DNA from: an uncultured Verrucomicrobia subdivision 3 bacterium
GTDB lineage: Bacteria > Verrucomicrobiota > Verrucomicrobiia > Limisphaerales > UBA8199
NCBI GenBank assembly: GCA_903913865.1
Contig: CAIWMU010000165.1
Span: 1 to 37,998, forward strand
Direction of reading: 5' to 3'
DNA length: 37,998 nt
Each line of letters begins with the position of its first letter. The stretch's first letter is position 1. A model generated the notes under the pieces. It saw only the letters and a list, made by a program, of their open reading frames with translations, was not told the origin of the DNA and made no database searches. Position numbers and translations under genes: made by a program. Of the stretch, positions 24,064 to 32,366 are shown one piece after another.

Positions 24064-25440
24064 TCAGACCTGCATGGCTTCGCCGGGTTTGGGTTGGATG
24101 ACCTTGATCCGGGGATGGCGTGCCTTGATCTGTTCTTCGAACCAATTACGCGCATCCGGCTCACCGTGGCCGAGGATGACCACGCGGGGATCCACCTTGC
24201 CGACGAAGTCGAGGAGGTCCTCCCTGTTTGCGTGGGCCGTGAGATCAAAGTGGTCCACCTCGCAGGTTTTCGTGAGCATGCCTGCGGTGCCGCTGAACAT
24301 GAAGGTCTCCCCCTGTTTGGCGGCGCGCAGTCTGCCGCCCGGGGTTGAGGGGTCGGTGTAGCCGACAAAAAAGATCGAGTGCCGCTCCTCTTCAAGCATG
24401 CGGATCGCCAGATTGTAGGCGGCGGTGTTCTCGCTCATCATGCCTGCGGTGATGACAAAGATTTTCCCGCCGCCGAGCTTCATCTCCAACGACTGTTTCT
24501 GCTCCAGGACCTGAAGGTTGAGTGCCTCATTGAGCTGCAGGTTCGGATATTGGCGATGGGTGCGGTGGCTTTGCAGATCGTAAATCTCGGTGAAAACCCG
24601 GCCCAGACCGCCGATGAAAACAGGCTGGCGCGGAATTTTCTTTTCGGCCATCAGCAGAGCCAGCAGGGCGAGGATTTCCTGGGTCCTGCCCAGGGCGAAG
24701 CTCGGAATCAGGACGGAGCCACCCCGCTTGAGGGCCCGTTGAATGGATTGGGCCAGCCGATCGATTTCGGATGTCCGGCTGAAGCCGGGTGGCACCTCGC
24801 GGTTGCCGCGCGTGGTTTCCATGATCAGGACATCCGCCTGAACATCCTCGAAACGGGCGCTCTTCAGAAGGGTCTGGTCGTGGAAACAGACATCCCCTGT
24901 GAAGAAGAGCGTCTCCTTGCGGCCGCGGACCATCAATCCAGCGGAGCCGAGTGCGTGACCTGCGTCAAAGAATTCGAGGCCCGGGGAGAGGAATCCGGCG
25001 CGTGCCTTGTGGAAGGCGGCCCAATCAATCTCCCGATTGTATTTGAACCCCTGGAACAGGGGGGCGATTTCATCCACCTCCCCATGGCTGAAGAGGGGAT
25101 ACTCCTTGATCCCAAGCTCCTCCCGCTGGCGCTTCATCACGTTGACCGAGTTGTGAAGCACACGCTCCACCAGGAAATAGCTCAGCTCCGTCATGAGGAC
25201 GTGGGCCTTGGGAAAGTAGCGCAGCGCCACCGGCAGGGAACCCACATGGTCATGGTGGCAGTGGGAGATGGCAATGGCGTCCACATCCTCCCCCTTGACC
25301 AGATCGAACAATGGCAGGCTGTCGCGGCCCTCGCGGCGGGGGTGAATGCCGGCATCCATCAGCAGGCGGTGGTCCTCAAGGTCAACGAACCATGAGCTTG
25401 CCCCGATGGCGTCATCCGGATTCAGGTTTACTATTTTCAT
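24064..25440 (-). CDS. Beta-CASP metallo-beta-lactamase-fold hydrolase (RNase-like)
   Basis: 458 residues. The zinc motif HCHHDHVG (H60, H62, D64, H65) is followed by further ligands in AGHALGSAG and FFTGDV. The beta-CASP insertion follows (about 200-390: PSFALGRTQEIL, and ITAGMM, where archaeal/eukaryotic CPSF73-type proteins have related sequences). It ends with a third conserved His region (DLTAHANREDLL and VILGHGEPDA). Proteins of this architecture cut RNA (CPSF73/RNase J-like); activity here is by family. There is no signal peptide. No Shine-Dalgarno precedes ATG 25440. Its position before polX suggests a shared nucleic-acid-processing transcript, though the grouping may be incidental. 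Confidence 0.92.
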   Translation of the reverse strand: MKIVNLNPDDAIGASSWFVDLEDHRLLMDAGIHPRREGRDSLPLFDLVKGEDVDAIAISHCHHDHVGSLPVALRYFPKAHVLMTELSYFLVERVLHNSVNVMKRQREELGIKEYPLFSHGEVDEIAPLFQGFKYNREIDWAAFHKARAGFLSPGLEFFDAGHALGSAGLMVRGRKETLFFTGDVCFHDQTLLKSARFEDVQADVLIMETTRGNREVPPGFSRTSEIDRLAQSIQRALKRGGSVLIPSFALGRTQEILALLALLMAEKKIPRQPVFIGGLGRVFTEIYDLQSHRTHRQYPNLQLNEALNLQVLEQKQSLEMKLGGGKIFVITAGMMSENTAAYNLAIRMLEEERHSIFFVGYTDPSTPGGRLRAAKQGETFMFSGTAGMLTKTCEVDHFDLTAHANREDLLDFVGKVDPRVVILGHGEPDARNWFEEQIKARHPRIKVIQPKPGEAMQV

Positions 25441-25525
25441 AATGTGTCTGACTGTCAGTCCGCCGGGGCAGGATCGGGACTGGCTGGCAGACCCGGAACC
25501 GATGAAGTGGGAAGTCGGGGAGCGG

Positions 25526-26284
25526 TCAGCGCCCCAACTGACCTCCCATGACCTTCATCATCATCTCCTGCATCATTTCCTGCGTGTTCTTATATTCCTT
25601 GTAGCCTGTCGGGACGTCAAAAAGGGCGGCCTCCGGCTTGCCGAGTTTGATGTCGTTGAATTGGATCACCACGGTCTTTCCCTTGTCCGTGGTTTGGATC
25701 TGAACGGGAAAGTCCTTCAAATCGGAGGCGTTCCACGTTGTGGCGACAATGGTCGCACCGGAGGCATCGGTCAGGGTGACCTTGTTCTTCAGGCACGGGT
25801 GGCCATTGATGGTTTCCTTTCCAAGTTCAGCTTTCTCGAGTTTGGGCGGGGCCTTTGACGCCTGAACATCCTTGTCCGCCATCGGCATGCGCAACATCGA
25901 TTTGGCATCGGGATAAATCACGAGGACCTGTTTCAGGTCGGGCCGGGAAACGGTGACGACGTGTGCCATGCCGGAGGCTTTCAAAGGGGCAATGGCTGAG
26001 GGGGGCATGTTGGCGCTTTTCATCAGCGTCAAATCAATATCGAACCGGGCACGATCCTCGAGCAGGGAAATGTCCACAGGGGTGGAAACTGTTTCCGTTT
26101 GCTTCTCGTCCAGAGACTGCAAACTGGCCTTGGCTGTGAACGCCTTGTGTTCGCCAAAGAGTCGAAGCAGGGATGAGTTGAAATCCCCGCCGCCCGGCAC
26201 ATTTTGTGCGGGAGCGCTGAAGCGGGTAATTGCGAGCGTGAATGCTGCGAACAGGGTTAGTTTTGGAAGCCAGAACGATTTCAT
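25526..26284 (-). CDS. Exported DUF4412-like protein
   Basis: 252 residues with a signal peptide (MKSFWLPKLTLFAAFTLAI, likely cut at APA/QNV). The mature part has a LolA/DUF4412-like pattern: SLLEDRARFDIDLT, VIYPDAKSMLRMPM, TINGHPCLKNKVTLTD, and a tail VPTGYKEY followed by a Met-rich helix (NTQEMMQEMMMKVMGG). DUF4412 proteins are uncharacterised periplasmic beta-sandwiches related to lipoprotein carriers; a carrier role is inference only. It stands 149 nt after the GDP-fucose-synthase-like gene. Confidence 0.75.
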   Translation of the reverse strand: MKSFWLPKLTLFAAFTLAITRFSAPAQNVPGGGDFNSSLLRLFGEHKAFTAKASLQSLDEKQTETVSTPVDISLLEDRARFDIDLTLMKSANMPPSAIAPLKASGMAHVVTVSRPDLKQVLVIYPDAKSMLRMPMADKDVQASKAPPKLEKAELGKETINGHPCLKNKVTLTDASGATIVATTWNASDLKDFPVQIQTTDKGKTVVIQFNDIKLGKPEAALFDVPTGYKEYKNTQEMMQEMMMKVMGGQLGR

Positions 26285-26433
26285 TTACTTTTCTTGGGGA
26301 TAGAATAGCCCGACCGGCACATTACAACCAGCCAAATCTACCGCCGGAATCCGGACCGACTGCGGCAGCAGAGAGCCGACTCTCCGCCCGGGTTGCAGGG
26401 CAATCCGCAAGGGAACGGAGCGGCAGGGATGCC

Positions 26434-27375
26434 TTAAAGCGGATTTTTGCGATACCACTCAATGGTCCTGCGCAAGCCCTCCTCAAAGCCGGTTTTGGCC
26501 TTGAACCCGAATTCCCGTTCGGCCCGGCTCACATCCAGGCAGCGGCGCGGCTGACCATCCGGTTTGGTATTGTCCCAGCGGACTTCTCCGGTGTAGCCCA
26601 TGAGCCTGCAGAGGGTTTCAACGAGTTGGCGGATGGTGATTTCCATGCCGGACCCCAGATTGACGGGATCTCCCTTGTCATAGTTTTGGGCGGCCAGGAA
26701 CAGGCCCTCGGCGGCATCCTCGACAAACAGAAACTCGCGTGAGGCGGAGCCAGTGCCCCAGACATCAATGAAGGGCTGGCTTAGGACGGTGGCATCATGG
26801 ATCTTTTTGATGAGTGCCGGGATGACGTGGGAACTGGCCGGATTGAAGTTGTCCCGGGGGCCGTAGAGATTGACGGGGAGAAGGTAGATGGCATTCCATC
26901 CGTGCTGCTGGCGGCAGGCCTGCGCCTGGACGAGCATCATCTTCTTGGCGAGCCCGTAGGGAGCATTGGTCTCCTCGGGATACCCGTTCCACAGGTCATC
27001 CTCGCGAAATGGCACCGGGGTGAATTTGGGGTAGGCGCAGATGGTTCCAACGGCCACAAATTTCCTGATGCCGAATAGCCGCGCCTGCTCGATCATGAAG
27101 GTGCCCATCATCAGGTTGTCATAAAACAACGCCGCAGGGTTTTCCATGTTGTAACCGATCCCGCCTACATTTGCCGCGAGGTGGATCACCTGGTCGGCCC
27201 CGGGAAAATCCCGGAACATGGTCATGACATCCCGCTCATAACGCAGGTCGTAATCCTGGCGGCGCGGCACAAAAATGTTCGCGCGGGGCATGCCCTGACC
27301 AACGAACTTTTCCACCAGATGCGATCCGAGGAACCCTGAGCCCCCCGTGATGATGATCCTCTGAGCGTTATTCAT
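26434..27375 (-). CDS. fcl: GDP-L-fucose synthase-like NAD-dependent epimerase/reductase
   Basis: 313 residues, a normal length. The Rossmann motif [12 protein letters not shown] (10-20), [16 protein letters not shown], and active-site Y140-x3-K144 in [12 protein letters not shown] are all of the GDP-fucose synthase (GMER/WcaG) type. The conserved Cys (C113) of the family is present in GTICAYPK, while the usual catalytic Ser position is Thr (T111). The enzyme converts GDP-4-keto-6-deoxymannose to GDP-L-fucose using NADPH, for surface glycans. No GDP-mannose dehydratase gene lies in the window, and related family members act on other sugars, so the exact product is not certain. It follows the sigma-54 activator gene by 34 nt. 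Confidence 0.85.
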   Translation of the reverse strand: MNNAQRIIITGGSGFLGSHLVEKFVGQGMPRANIFVPRRQDYDLRYERDVMTMFRDFPGADQVIHLAANVGGIGYNMENPAALFYDNLMMGTFMIEQARLFGIRKFVAVGTICAYPKFTPVPFREDDLWNGYPEETNAPYGLAKKMMLVQAQACRQQHGWNAIYLLPVNLYGPRDNFNPASSHVIPALIKKIHDATVLSQPFIDVWGTGSASREFLFVEDAAEGLFLAAQNYDKGDPVNLGSGMEITIRQLVETLCRLMGYTGEVRWDNTKPDGQPRRCLDVSRAEREFGFKAKTGFEEGLRRTIEWYRKNPL

Positions 27376-27409
27376 GGATTCAGGTTCCTGTTGTGGGGTG
27401 GGGTCGGCC

Positions 27410-28771
27410 TCAGACGTCTATGCCGTAGGCCTTGATCTTGTTATAGAGGGTCTGGCGCCCAATTCCGAGGCGCTTGGCTGTCTCGAGTTTGTTGCCGCTC
27501 GTTTCCTTGAGCATCTGGACGATTGCGCTACGTTCCACCCCTTCGAGGAGGGTGAAGTTGGTGTCCAGATTCTCATCCACGCTGTTGTGGAATTTGGTGA
27601 TGGAGAGGTCCCCTGACTCGACCTGCTCCCCCTCGCAGAGCAGCACGGCGCGCTGAACCTCGTTCTGCAGCTGGCGCACATTGCCGGGCCACTCAAAGTT
27701 GGTGAGCCGTTCAACGGCCGCCGGGCTGAAGCCGCGCAGCAACCGGTTGGCCTGGGCGCAGAACCGGTGTAGGAAGGTGTTTGCCAGGGGCATGATGTCC
27801 TCACGCCGCTCGCGCAGGGGGGGGAGGAACACTGAGATGGCGCTGATGCGGTAAAACAGATCCTCCCGCAGCTTGCCATCCCTGATTGCATCCTCGGGGC
27901 GCCGGTTTGTGGCGGCCACGATCCTGCAGTTGGTGCGATAGGCGGTCTTGCCGCCCACCGGCCGCACCTCCTGATCCTGCAATACGCGGAGCAGTTTGCT
28001 CTGGGTATCCACAGGCATTTCTGAAATTTCGTCCAGGAACAGGGTGCCACCCTCCGCCTGGCGGAACAGGCCGTCCCGGTCGCTATGGGCCCCGGTGAAT
28101 GCACCACGAACCGATCCGAACAGCTCGCTCTCGATGAGTTCGCGGGGCAGGGCGGCGCAGTTGATCTTGATGATCCGGTTTTTGCTCCGGCGGCTGAAGG
28201 AATGAACCAGATCCGCGATGACCTCCTTGCCGGTGCCACTCTCGCCTGTGATGAGCACGGTGACATCACTCACGGCGATACGTTCGACAGTCCGCACCAC
28301 GTCCCGCATGGCGGGACTTTGAAAGATCGGGGACGTTCCACCACTGATGGTTTCGAGGGCGCGGCGCAAGGCACCGGCCTCCTCGGTCTGACGCCGACGT
28401 TCCATCGCGTTGTTCAGGTCCGCCAGCACCTTCTGGCCGTCCCAATTGGCCCCCTTGCGGATGAAATTGTAGGCGCCCCTCTTGGTGGCCTCGACTGCCC
28501 AGGAAACGGCCTCCGTGTCGGGTGCCGCACCCGTGAGAATGATCACCTCAGTCTCCGGCCAGCGCTTTTTGAGTGTGGGAAGTTCCTCCAGACCATTTAT
28601 GTCCCCCAGTTCAACATCGAGCAGGACGACGTCGGGGGCTTCCCCGGCATAGGCCCGCTGCAGCGCGGCGCCGCTGTCGAGTTCCGTGACCTCGTATTGG
28701 GTCTCCACCAGCGCCCGGATCAGCATCCGGAACGCGATATCATTATCGACTATTAAAACTTTGCCCTTCAT
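27410..28771 (-). CDS. NtrC-family sigma-54-dependent response regulator
   Basis: 453 residues. The receiver domain (1-120) is intact: D9/D11, phospho-acceptor D52 in LLDVELG, T80 and K106. The AAA+ domain (about 148-380) has Walker A GESGTGKE (176-183), the sigma-54 contact loop GAFTGA (223-228), Walker [10 protein letters not shown] (241-249), and ATNRRPEDA. The C-terminus is a Fis-type helix-turn-helix ([21 protein letters not shown]). It should activate sigma-54 promoters on phosphorylation. No partner histidine kinase is adjacent. Its ATG overlaps the stop of the C26 hydrolase gene by 4 nt (ATGA), so translation is probably coupled. The targets are unknown; no convincing sigma-54 promoter was spotted in the window by eye. 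Confidence 0.95.
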   Translation of the reverse strand: MKGKVLIVDNDIAFRMLIRALVETQYEVTELDSGAALQRAYAGEAPDVVLLDVELGDINGLEELPTLKKRWPETEVIILTGAAPDTEAVSWAVEATKRGAYNFIRKGANWDGQKVLADLNNAMERRRQTEEAGALRRALETISGGTSPIFQSPAMRDVVRTVERIAVSDVTVLITGESGTGKEVIADLVHSFSRRSKNRIIKINCAALPRELIESELFGSVRGAFTGAHSDRDGLFRQAEGGTLFLDEISEMPVDTQSKLLRVLQDQEVRPVGGKTAYRTNCRIVAATNRRPEDAIRDGKLREDLFYRISAISVFLPPLRERREDIMPLANTFLHRFCAQANRLLRGFSPAAVERLTNFEWPGNVRQLQNEVQRAVLLCEGEQVESGDLSITKFHNSVDENLDTNFTLLEGVERSAIVQMLKETSGNKLETAKRLGIGRQTLYNKIKAYGIDV

Positions 28772-29547
28772 ATCTTTACCATCTCCCGCCCACTGCAGGC
28801 CCCGACAAAGGCATCAAAAATTGCCCGGTGTTCGGCATGCTGGGCAACCAGCCGTTCCGGATGAAATTGAACTCCAAGCAAAAAGGCCGCATCCGCGACT
28901 CCCCCGGACTTCAGTTCCAAAGCCTCCACTATCCCGTCCGAACTTTTAGCCACCGTCTGAAGGCATGGCGCAACCCGTGCCACTGCCTGATGATGGGTGC
29001 TGTTTACTCCCAGTGTTTGCCTTCCCGTGATCTTCGCAATCAGAGAGCCCTCTGTCAATGTCACATCATGGACAACCTTGCTGCGTTGTTCCATTCGCCG
29101 GTGGTTCAATGCCCCGGAGACCTCGGTGGGAATGTCGAGGTGGAGGGTGCCACCCAGAGCCACATTCAGAACCTGAATCCCCCGGCAGATGGCCAGAAGC
29201 GGCTTGCGTTGGGAGACCGCCTCCTTGACGAGGAGCATTTCCCGCAAATCCCTTCGCCCGCCATCCGGTGTGGTGTGGGCAAGTGCCTTCTGCCCGATGG
29301 ATGCATCCGGCCGGTGGATGTGTGGGTCCACATCCTCCCCGCCCAGGAGCAGGACCCCATCACAAAGGGCAACGTAGTGGGCGATCAACTCTTCACTGAC
29401 AGTGGCAGCCATGGCCAGAGGGATGGCGCCGGAATCGATCAAGGCCTCCTGATAGGTTTCAGAGACGCTCAGAGCCATGTCGCCGAATTCATCCCCTTTT
29501 TTGTGGATGTTCGGGGCGATCAGGATGAGAGGTTTGGGCCGGGTCAT
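28768..29547 (-). CDS. Class I glutamine amidotransferase-like peptidase C26 (PuuD-like hydrolase)
   Basis: 259 residues. The nucleophile elbow LLAICRGIQ (C121), the NSTHHQAV strand and GVQFHPE (H229, E231) give the Cys-His-Glu triad of the C26 family. GVLLLGGEDVDP is the family's oxyanion-side motif. Known members hydrolyse gamma-glutamyl-GABA or gamma-glutamyl amides; the substrate here is unproven and no putrescine pathway genes are nearby. It is cytoplasmic. It overlaps the neighbouring genes on both sides by 4 nt (ATGA at 29544-29547 and 28768-28771), forming a coupled trio with the 90-residue protein and the sigma-54 activator. Confidence 0.92.
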   Translation of the reverse strand: MTRPKPLILIAPNIHKKGDEFGDMALSVSETYQEALIDSGAIPLAMAATVSEELIAHYVALCDGVLLLGGEDVDPHIHRPDASIGQKALAHTTPDGGRRDLREMLLVKEAVSQRKPLLAICRGIQVLNVALGGTLHLDIPTEVSGALNHRRMEQRSKVVHDVTLTEGSLIAKITGRQTLGVNSTHHQAVARVAPCLQTVAKSSDGIVEALELKSGGVADAAFLLGVQFHPERLVAQHAEHRAIFDAFVGACSGREMVKI

Positions 29548-29816
29548 GGGATTTTGGCCTCGGGAAAGCGCTCCCGGATCATGGTGATCACGCGAAATTC
29601 CTCTTCGGGCTTCAAGTAGCCACGGCCAATCCTGCGGCGAACTGAATCGAGCAGTTCCAGCCAGTCTTCAAGGCAGGGGTTTGGTTCAGCCCGCCATTGG
29701 TCGAAGCGCTTTCCTCTCAGGAAGAAGCGCCATTCCCGGCTGACATGCTGGGCGTAGGCCTGAATGACCTCGCCATCCTCTGTTACACGTTTCCAACTGA
29801 TCTCAGCTTTTGCCAT
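29544..29816 (-). CDS. Small protein of unknown function, coupled to the C26 hydrolase
   Basis: 90 residues, cytoplasmic, rich in Arg, Glu and Trp, with a predicted mixed start (SWKRVTEDGEVIQAYAQH) and helical rest (CLEDWLELLDSVRRRIGRGY and FRVITMIRERFP). I do not recognise the family. It is likely real: it keeps the composition of its neighbours, begins 14 nt after ispF, and its TGA overlaps the next gene's ATG by 4 nt. Its tight linkage suggests a shared role with the hydrolase or the sigma-54 activator. Confidence 0.75.
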   Translation of the reverse strand: MAKAEISWKRVTEDGEVIQAYAQHVSREWRFFLRGKRFDQWRAEPNPCLEDWLELLDSVRRRIGRGYLKPEEEFRVITMIRERFPEAKIP

Positions 29817-29830
29817 GACAAATAATCCGC

Positions 29831-30307
29831 TTAGGGCAGGTCCACACAGGCCACCGCCATTGCCGCTATACCCTCTTCACGACCGATGAACCCCATTCCC
29901 TCGTTTGTGGTGGCTTTGATTCCGACAAGGCGGGGTTCCAAGCCGAGCGCCTGGGCGATGTTCGCTTTCATCCCAGCCGCATGGGGATAAACCTTGGGGG
30001 CCTGGGCGATAAGGGTGGCATCCACATTCACAATTCTACCACCCCTGGCAACGATCATCCGGGCGGCCTCCTCTAGAAACACCCGGCTAGCCACCCCTTT
30101 CCAGCGGGGATCGGTGTTCGGGAAAAAGTGGCCGATATCCTGCTCCCCGGCGGCACCGAGTATGGCATCGCAGATGGCGTGCATGAGCACATCGGCGTCA
30201 GAATGCCCATCCAACCCCCGGGGATGATCGATCTCAACCCCGCCGAGGACAAGCTTTCTGCCCGAAGCAAACGCATGGACATCGTAACCTATTCCAACAT
30301 GAACCAT
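29831..30307 (-). CDS. ispF: 2-C-methyl-D-erythritol 2,4-cyclodiphosphate synthase
   Basis: 158 residues, the standard IspF length. It converts CDP-ME 2-phosphate to MEcPP in the MEP isoprenoid pathway. Metal ligands are in GIGYDVHAF (D9, H11) and DVLMHAICDAILGA (H43). The signature DGHSDADVL, the loop DIGHFFPNTDP and the C-terminal IKATTNEGMGFIGREEGIAA are all present. The frame extends upstream to 30616, but homology fixes ATG 30307. A promoter just before this ATG would give a leaderless mRNA. The gene lies 46 nt after phoR; no other MEP gene is in the window. Confidence 0.96.
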   Translation of the reverse strand: MVHVGIGYDVHAFASGRKLVLGGVEIDHPRGLDGHSDADVLMHAICDAILGAAGEQDIGHFFPNTDPRWKGVASRVFLEEAARMIVARGGRIVNVDATLIAQAPKVYPHAAGMKANIAQALGLEPRLVGIKATTNEGMGFIGREEGIAAMAVACVDLP

Positions 30308-30313
30308 TTCCCT

Positions 30314-30342
30314 ATTATAGGCCGGGATTGCCAATGCTCCAA
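30314..30342 (-). promoter_or_regulatory. Sigma-70 promoter giving a leaderless ispF transcript
   Basis: On the minus strand TTGGAG (30337-30342), a 17-nt spacer and a perfect TATAAT (30314-30319) lie directly before ispF. Only six bases separate the -10 from the ATG, so transcription would start at or next to the A of the start codon. The promoter sits in the phoR-ispF gap and would uncouple ispF from phosphate control. Confidence 0.7.
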
Positions 30343-30353
30343 GCACCATTTGA

Positions 30354-31556
30354 CTACGGGGCGGGGGGATCCTCGAGGTCCAAATCTGGAGCCAGGGGCA
30401 GGGTAAAGAAGAAAGTGGAACCTTTTCCAGGTTCGCTTGTGGCCCAAACCCGGCCTTCGTGGCTCTGGATGATGTGCTTGACGATGGACAGCCCGAGTCC
30501 CGTGCCGCCCTGCTCCCGGGATCTGGCCTTGTCCACCCGGTAGAATCGTTCAAAAACATTCTCCAGAGCATCGGCTGGGATTCCGGGACCGTCATCGGTG
30601 ACCGAACATTCCACAAACTGGTTTTCAGTCAGTCGGGCTGAGATCAGCACATGGCCTGATGAACCTCCATACTTGATCGCATTATCAATCAGGTTGAACA
30701 ACACCTGCTCCAGCCGGGTGGGGTCTGCGGCCACCACCAGAGCAGGAATTTCGTAACGGAGCCCGGTTCCCCGGGCTGCGGCCTTCGGGGTGAGATCGCT
30801 GATAACCTTGTCCACCATGTCGGGCAGGGAGACGGGTTCAATTTGTATTCTCAGGCGGCCGGACTCCAGTTTTGAAATGGTCAGGAGATCCTCCATCAGC
30901 AACCGGAGGCGCTCCGCGTTGCGGTCGATCGTGCGCAGGAACTTCTCGGAAACATCCGGGTTGTTAACCGCCCCATTGAGCAGGGTTTCAACGAACCCCT
31001 TGATGAGTGAGAGCGGGGTGCGAAGCTCATGGCTGACGTTGGCGACGAAGTCCTTTCTGGCACGCTCGACATTTTTGAGGCCTGTGACATCGTGAAAAAC
31101 CAGCACGACTCCCGGCCCGGTTCCTGAGGTGTCCGGGACGAGGGCTGCATTGACCTCAAGCCAGCGCTCCGTGGGATGGGTGATCCGGATTTCGGTGGTC
31201 GCCAATGGATTGTCACGGCCGAGGCTTTTTACAAGCTCTCCCAGTTCATGTCGGCGCAGGGCCTCCATGAGGGGGCGGGATTGAATGTCGTCGGCGATTC
31301 CAAACAGGGATGCCAGGGCACGATTGCTCAGCTGGACCCGGCCGTGGGGGTCGAGGAGCATCAACCCCTCTGTCATGCCGTTCAGCATGGCTGCCTGCTG
31401 CCGTTCGATCCGAAGCCGGTTACGCTCATGCTCCTCGTTTGTGGCTTTCAAAAGGGCTGCCGACTTCTTTTCGGCAGCGAGCAACCGGTCACGCCATCTG
31501 GCGTTCAGCACCACCAGGGCCACAGCAAGGATGAAAACGATTGTGGGCCAGAGCAT
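30354..31556 (-). CDS. phoR: PhoR-like phosphate-regulon sensor histidine kinase
   Basis: 400 residues. One N-terminal membrane segment (about 3-19, LWPTIVFILAVALVVLN) precedes a short coil, a PAS domain (about 50-160, GLMLLDPHGRVQLSNRAL), and the HisKA box FVANVSHELRTPLSLIKGF with phospho-His H176. The ATPase domain follows, with N box NLIDNAIKYG, G1 VTDDGPGIP, and G2 GGTGLGLSIVKHI. With little or no periplasmic domain, it resembles the PhoR type that senses phosphate through the Pst transporter and PhoU. It directly follows phoB (45 nt), and PHO-box-like sites precede phoB, which supports the PhoR name over a generic kinase. No pst or phoU gene is present here. Confidence 0.9.
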   Translation of the reverse strand: MLWPTIVFILAVALVVLNARWRDRLLAAEKKSAALLKATNEEHERNRLRIERQQAAMLNGMTEGLMLLDPHGRVQLSNRALASLFGIADDIQSRPLMEALRRHELGELVKSLGRDNPLATTEIRITHPTERWLEVNAALVPDTSGTGPGVVLVFHDVTGLKNVERARKDFVANVSHELRTPLSLIKGFVETLLNGAVNNPDVSEKFLRTIDRNAERLRLLMEDLLTISKLESGRLRIQIEPVSLPDMVDKVISDLTPKAAARGTGLRYEIPALVVAADPTRLEQVLFNLIDNAIKYGGSSGHVLISARLTENQFVECSVTDDGPGIPADALENVFERFYRVDKARSREQGGTGLGLSIVKHIIQSHEGRVWATSEPGKGSTFFFTLPLAPDLDLEDPPAP

Positions 31557-31601
31557 GATGGGATGTGCAAGTCTTCGCGGCCGGTAACGGGCCGTGCGGG
31601 G

Positions 31602-32285
31602 TCAGACATCGCGAAACCGGTAGCCGACGCCGCGGACGGTATCCAGAAGATCCCCGGCAGGCCCCAGCTTTTCCCGGAGACGCCGCATATGGGTATCCAC
31701 GGTGCGGCTGTCAACGAGAGTGTTGTAGTCCCAGACGTCCTGCAGGAGTTGATCCCGGGACTGGACGCGGCCCCTGCGCTCGGCAAGGACCTTTAGAAGG
31801 TTGAATTCCGTGGCAGTGAGATCGATCGGGGTGCCCTTCCAACTGACCATGTGGCGCGGTTCATCGATGGCCAGATCCCCGATCTGAATCACCTTTCCAC
31901 CCTCCGGGGACACCGAACCCCGCTGCAGGAGTTTGCGGATGCGCAATATCAGTTCCCGGGGGCTGAACGGCTTGGTCATGTAATCGTCCGCACCCAGTTC
32001 AAGGCCGAGGACGCGATCAATCTCAGCCGCCCGTGCGGTGAGCATGATGATGGGAATGGCGGCGGTGGCTGGATCGCGCCGGATCATCTTGCAGACTTCG
32101 ATCCCGTCGATCTCCGGCAGCATCACATCCAAAACCACGAGGTTCGGCATCAAGGTCCGCACCTTTTGCAGGGCCTCAACGCCATCGGCCGCTGTCAGAA
32201 CTTTGAACCCGTTCTGCTCCAGATTGAATTGGAGCAGCTCAACCGCCTCCGGTTCATCGTCCACCACCAGGATTTTTGGTCTCAC
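31602..32285 (-). CDS. phoB: PhoB-like OmpR-family response regulator
   Basis: 227 residues from GTG 32285. The receiver has D9/D10, phospho-acceptor D53 in VVLDVMLP, a T in MLTARA and the Lys in DYMTKPFSP. The C-terminal winged helix has LTATEFNLLKVLAERRGRV, DSRTVDTHMRRLREKL and VRGVGYRF, as in PhoB. The start is uncertain: in-frame GTG at 32291 and 32309 and TTG at 32321 are possible, but family length and the PHO box ending at 32332 favour 32285 or 32291. It probably controls phosphate-starvation genes with PhoR, and probably its own operon. Confidence 0.92.
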   Translation of the reverse strand: MRPKILVVDDEPEAVELLQFNLEQNGFKVLTAADGVEALQKVRTLMPNLVVLDVMLPEIDGIEVCKMIRRDPATAAIPIIMLTARAAEIDRVLGLELGADDYMTKPFSPRELILRIRKLLQRGSVSPEGGKVIQIGDLAIDEPRHMVSWKGTPIDLTATEFNLLKVLAERRGRVQSRDQLLQDVWDYNTLVDSRTVDTHMRRLREKLGPAGDLLDTVRGVGYRFRDV

Positions 32286-32308
32286 GTCCACCTGTTTAGC
32301 AGAATTCA

Positions 32309-32329
32309 CCCCGCCGGACAACGGCGGGG
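32309..32329. other. Strong GC hairpin just before phoB
   Basis: Perfect arms CCCCGCCG (32309-32316) and CGGCGGGG (32322-32329) close a 5-nt loop between the PHO box and the phoB start. No T-run follows on the minus strand. It may end upstream transcription weakly or affect phoB translation. Confidence 0.5.
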
Positions 32330-32331
32330 GT

Positions 32332-32360
32332 GTTACAGGTTTGTGACAATCCGGTGACGA
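32332..32360 (-). promoter_or_regulatory. PHO box: three 11-bp-phased half-sites upstream of phoB
   Basis: On the minus strand the 7-mers TCGTCAC (32354-32360), TTGTCAC (32343-32349) and CTGTAAC (32332-32338) are each separated by exactly 4 bp. The classical PHO box is CTGTCAT repeats of 7 bp with 4-bp A/T-rich spacers. The match in sequence, spacing and position supports PhoB autoregulation. Confidence 0.7.
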
Positions 32361-32366
32361 TTCGGA

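Noticed and set aside
30308-30616. N-terminal extension of the ispF frame
   Set aside because: It overlaps phoR, is low in family resemblance, and IspF homology begins at ATG 30307.
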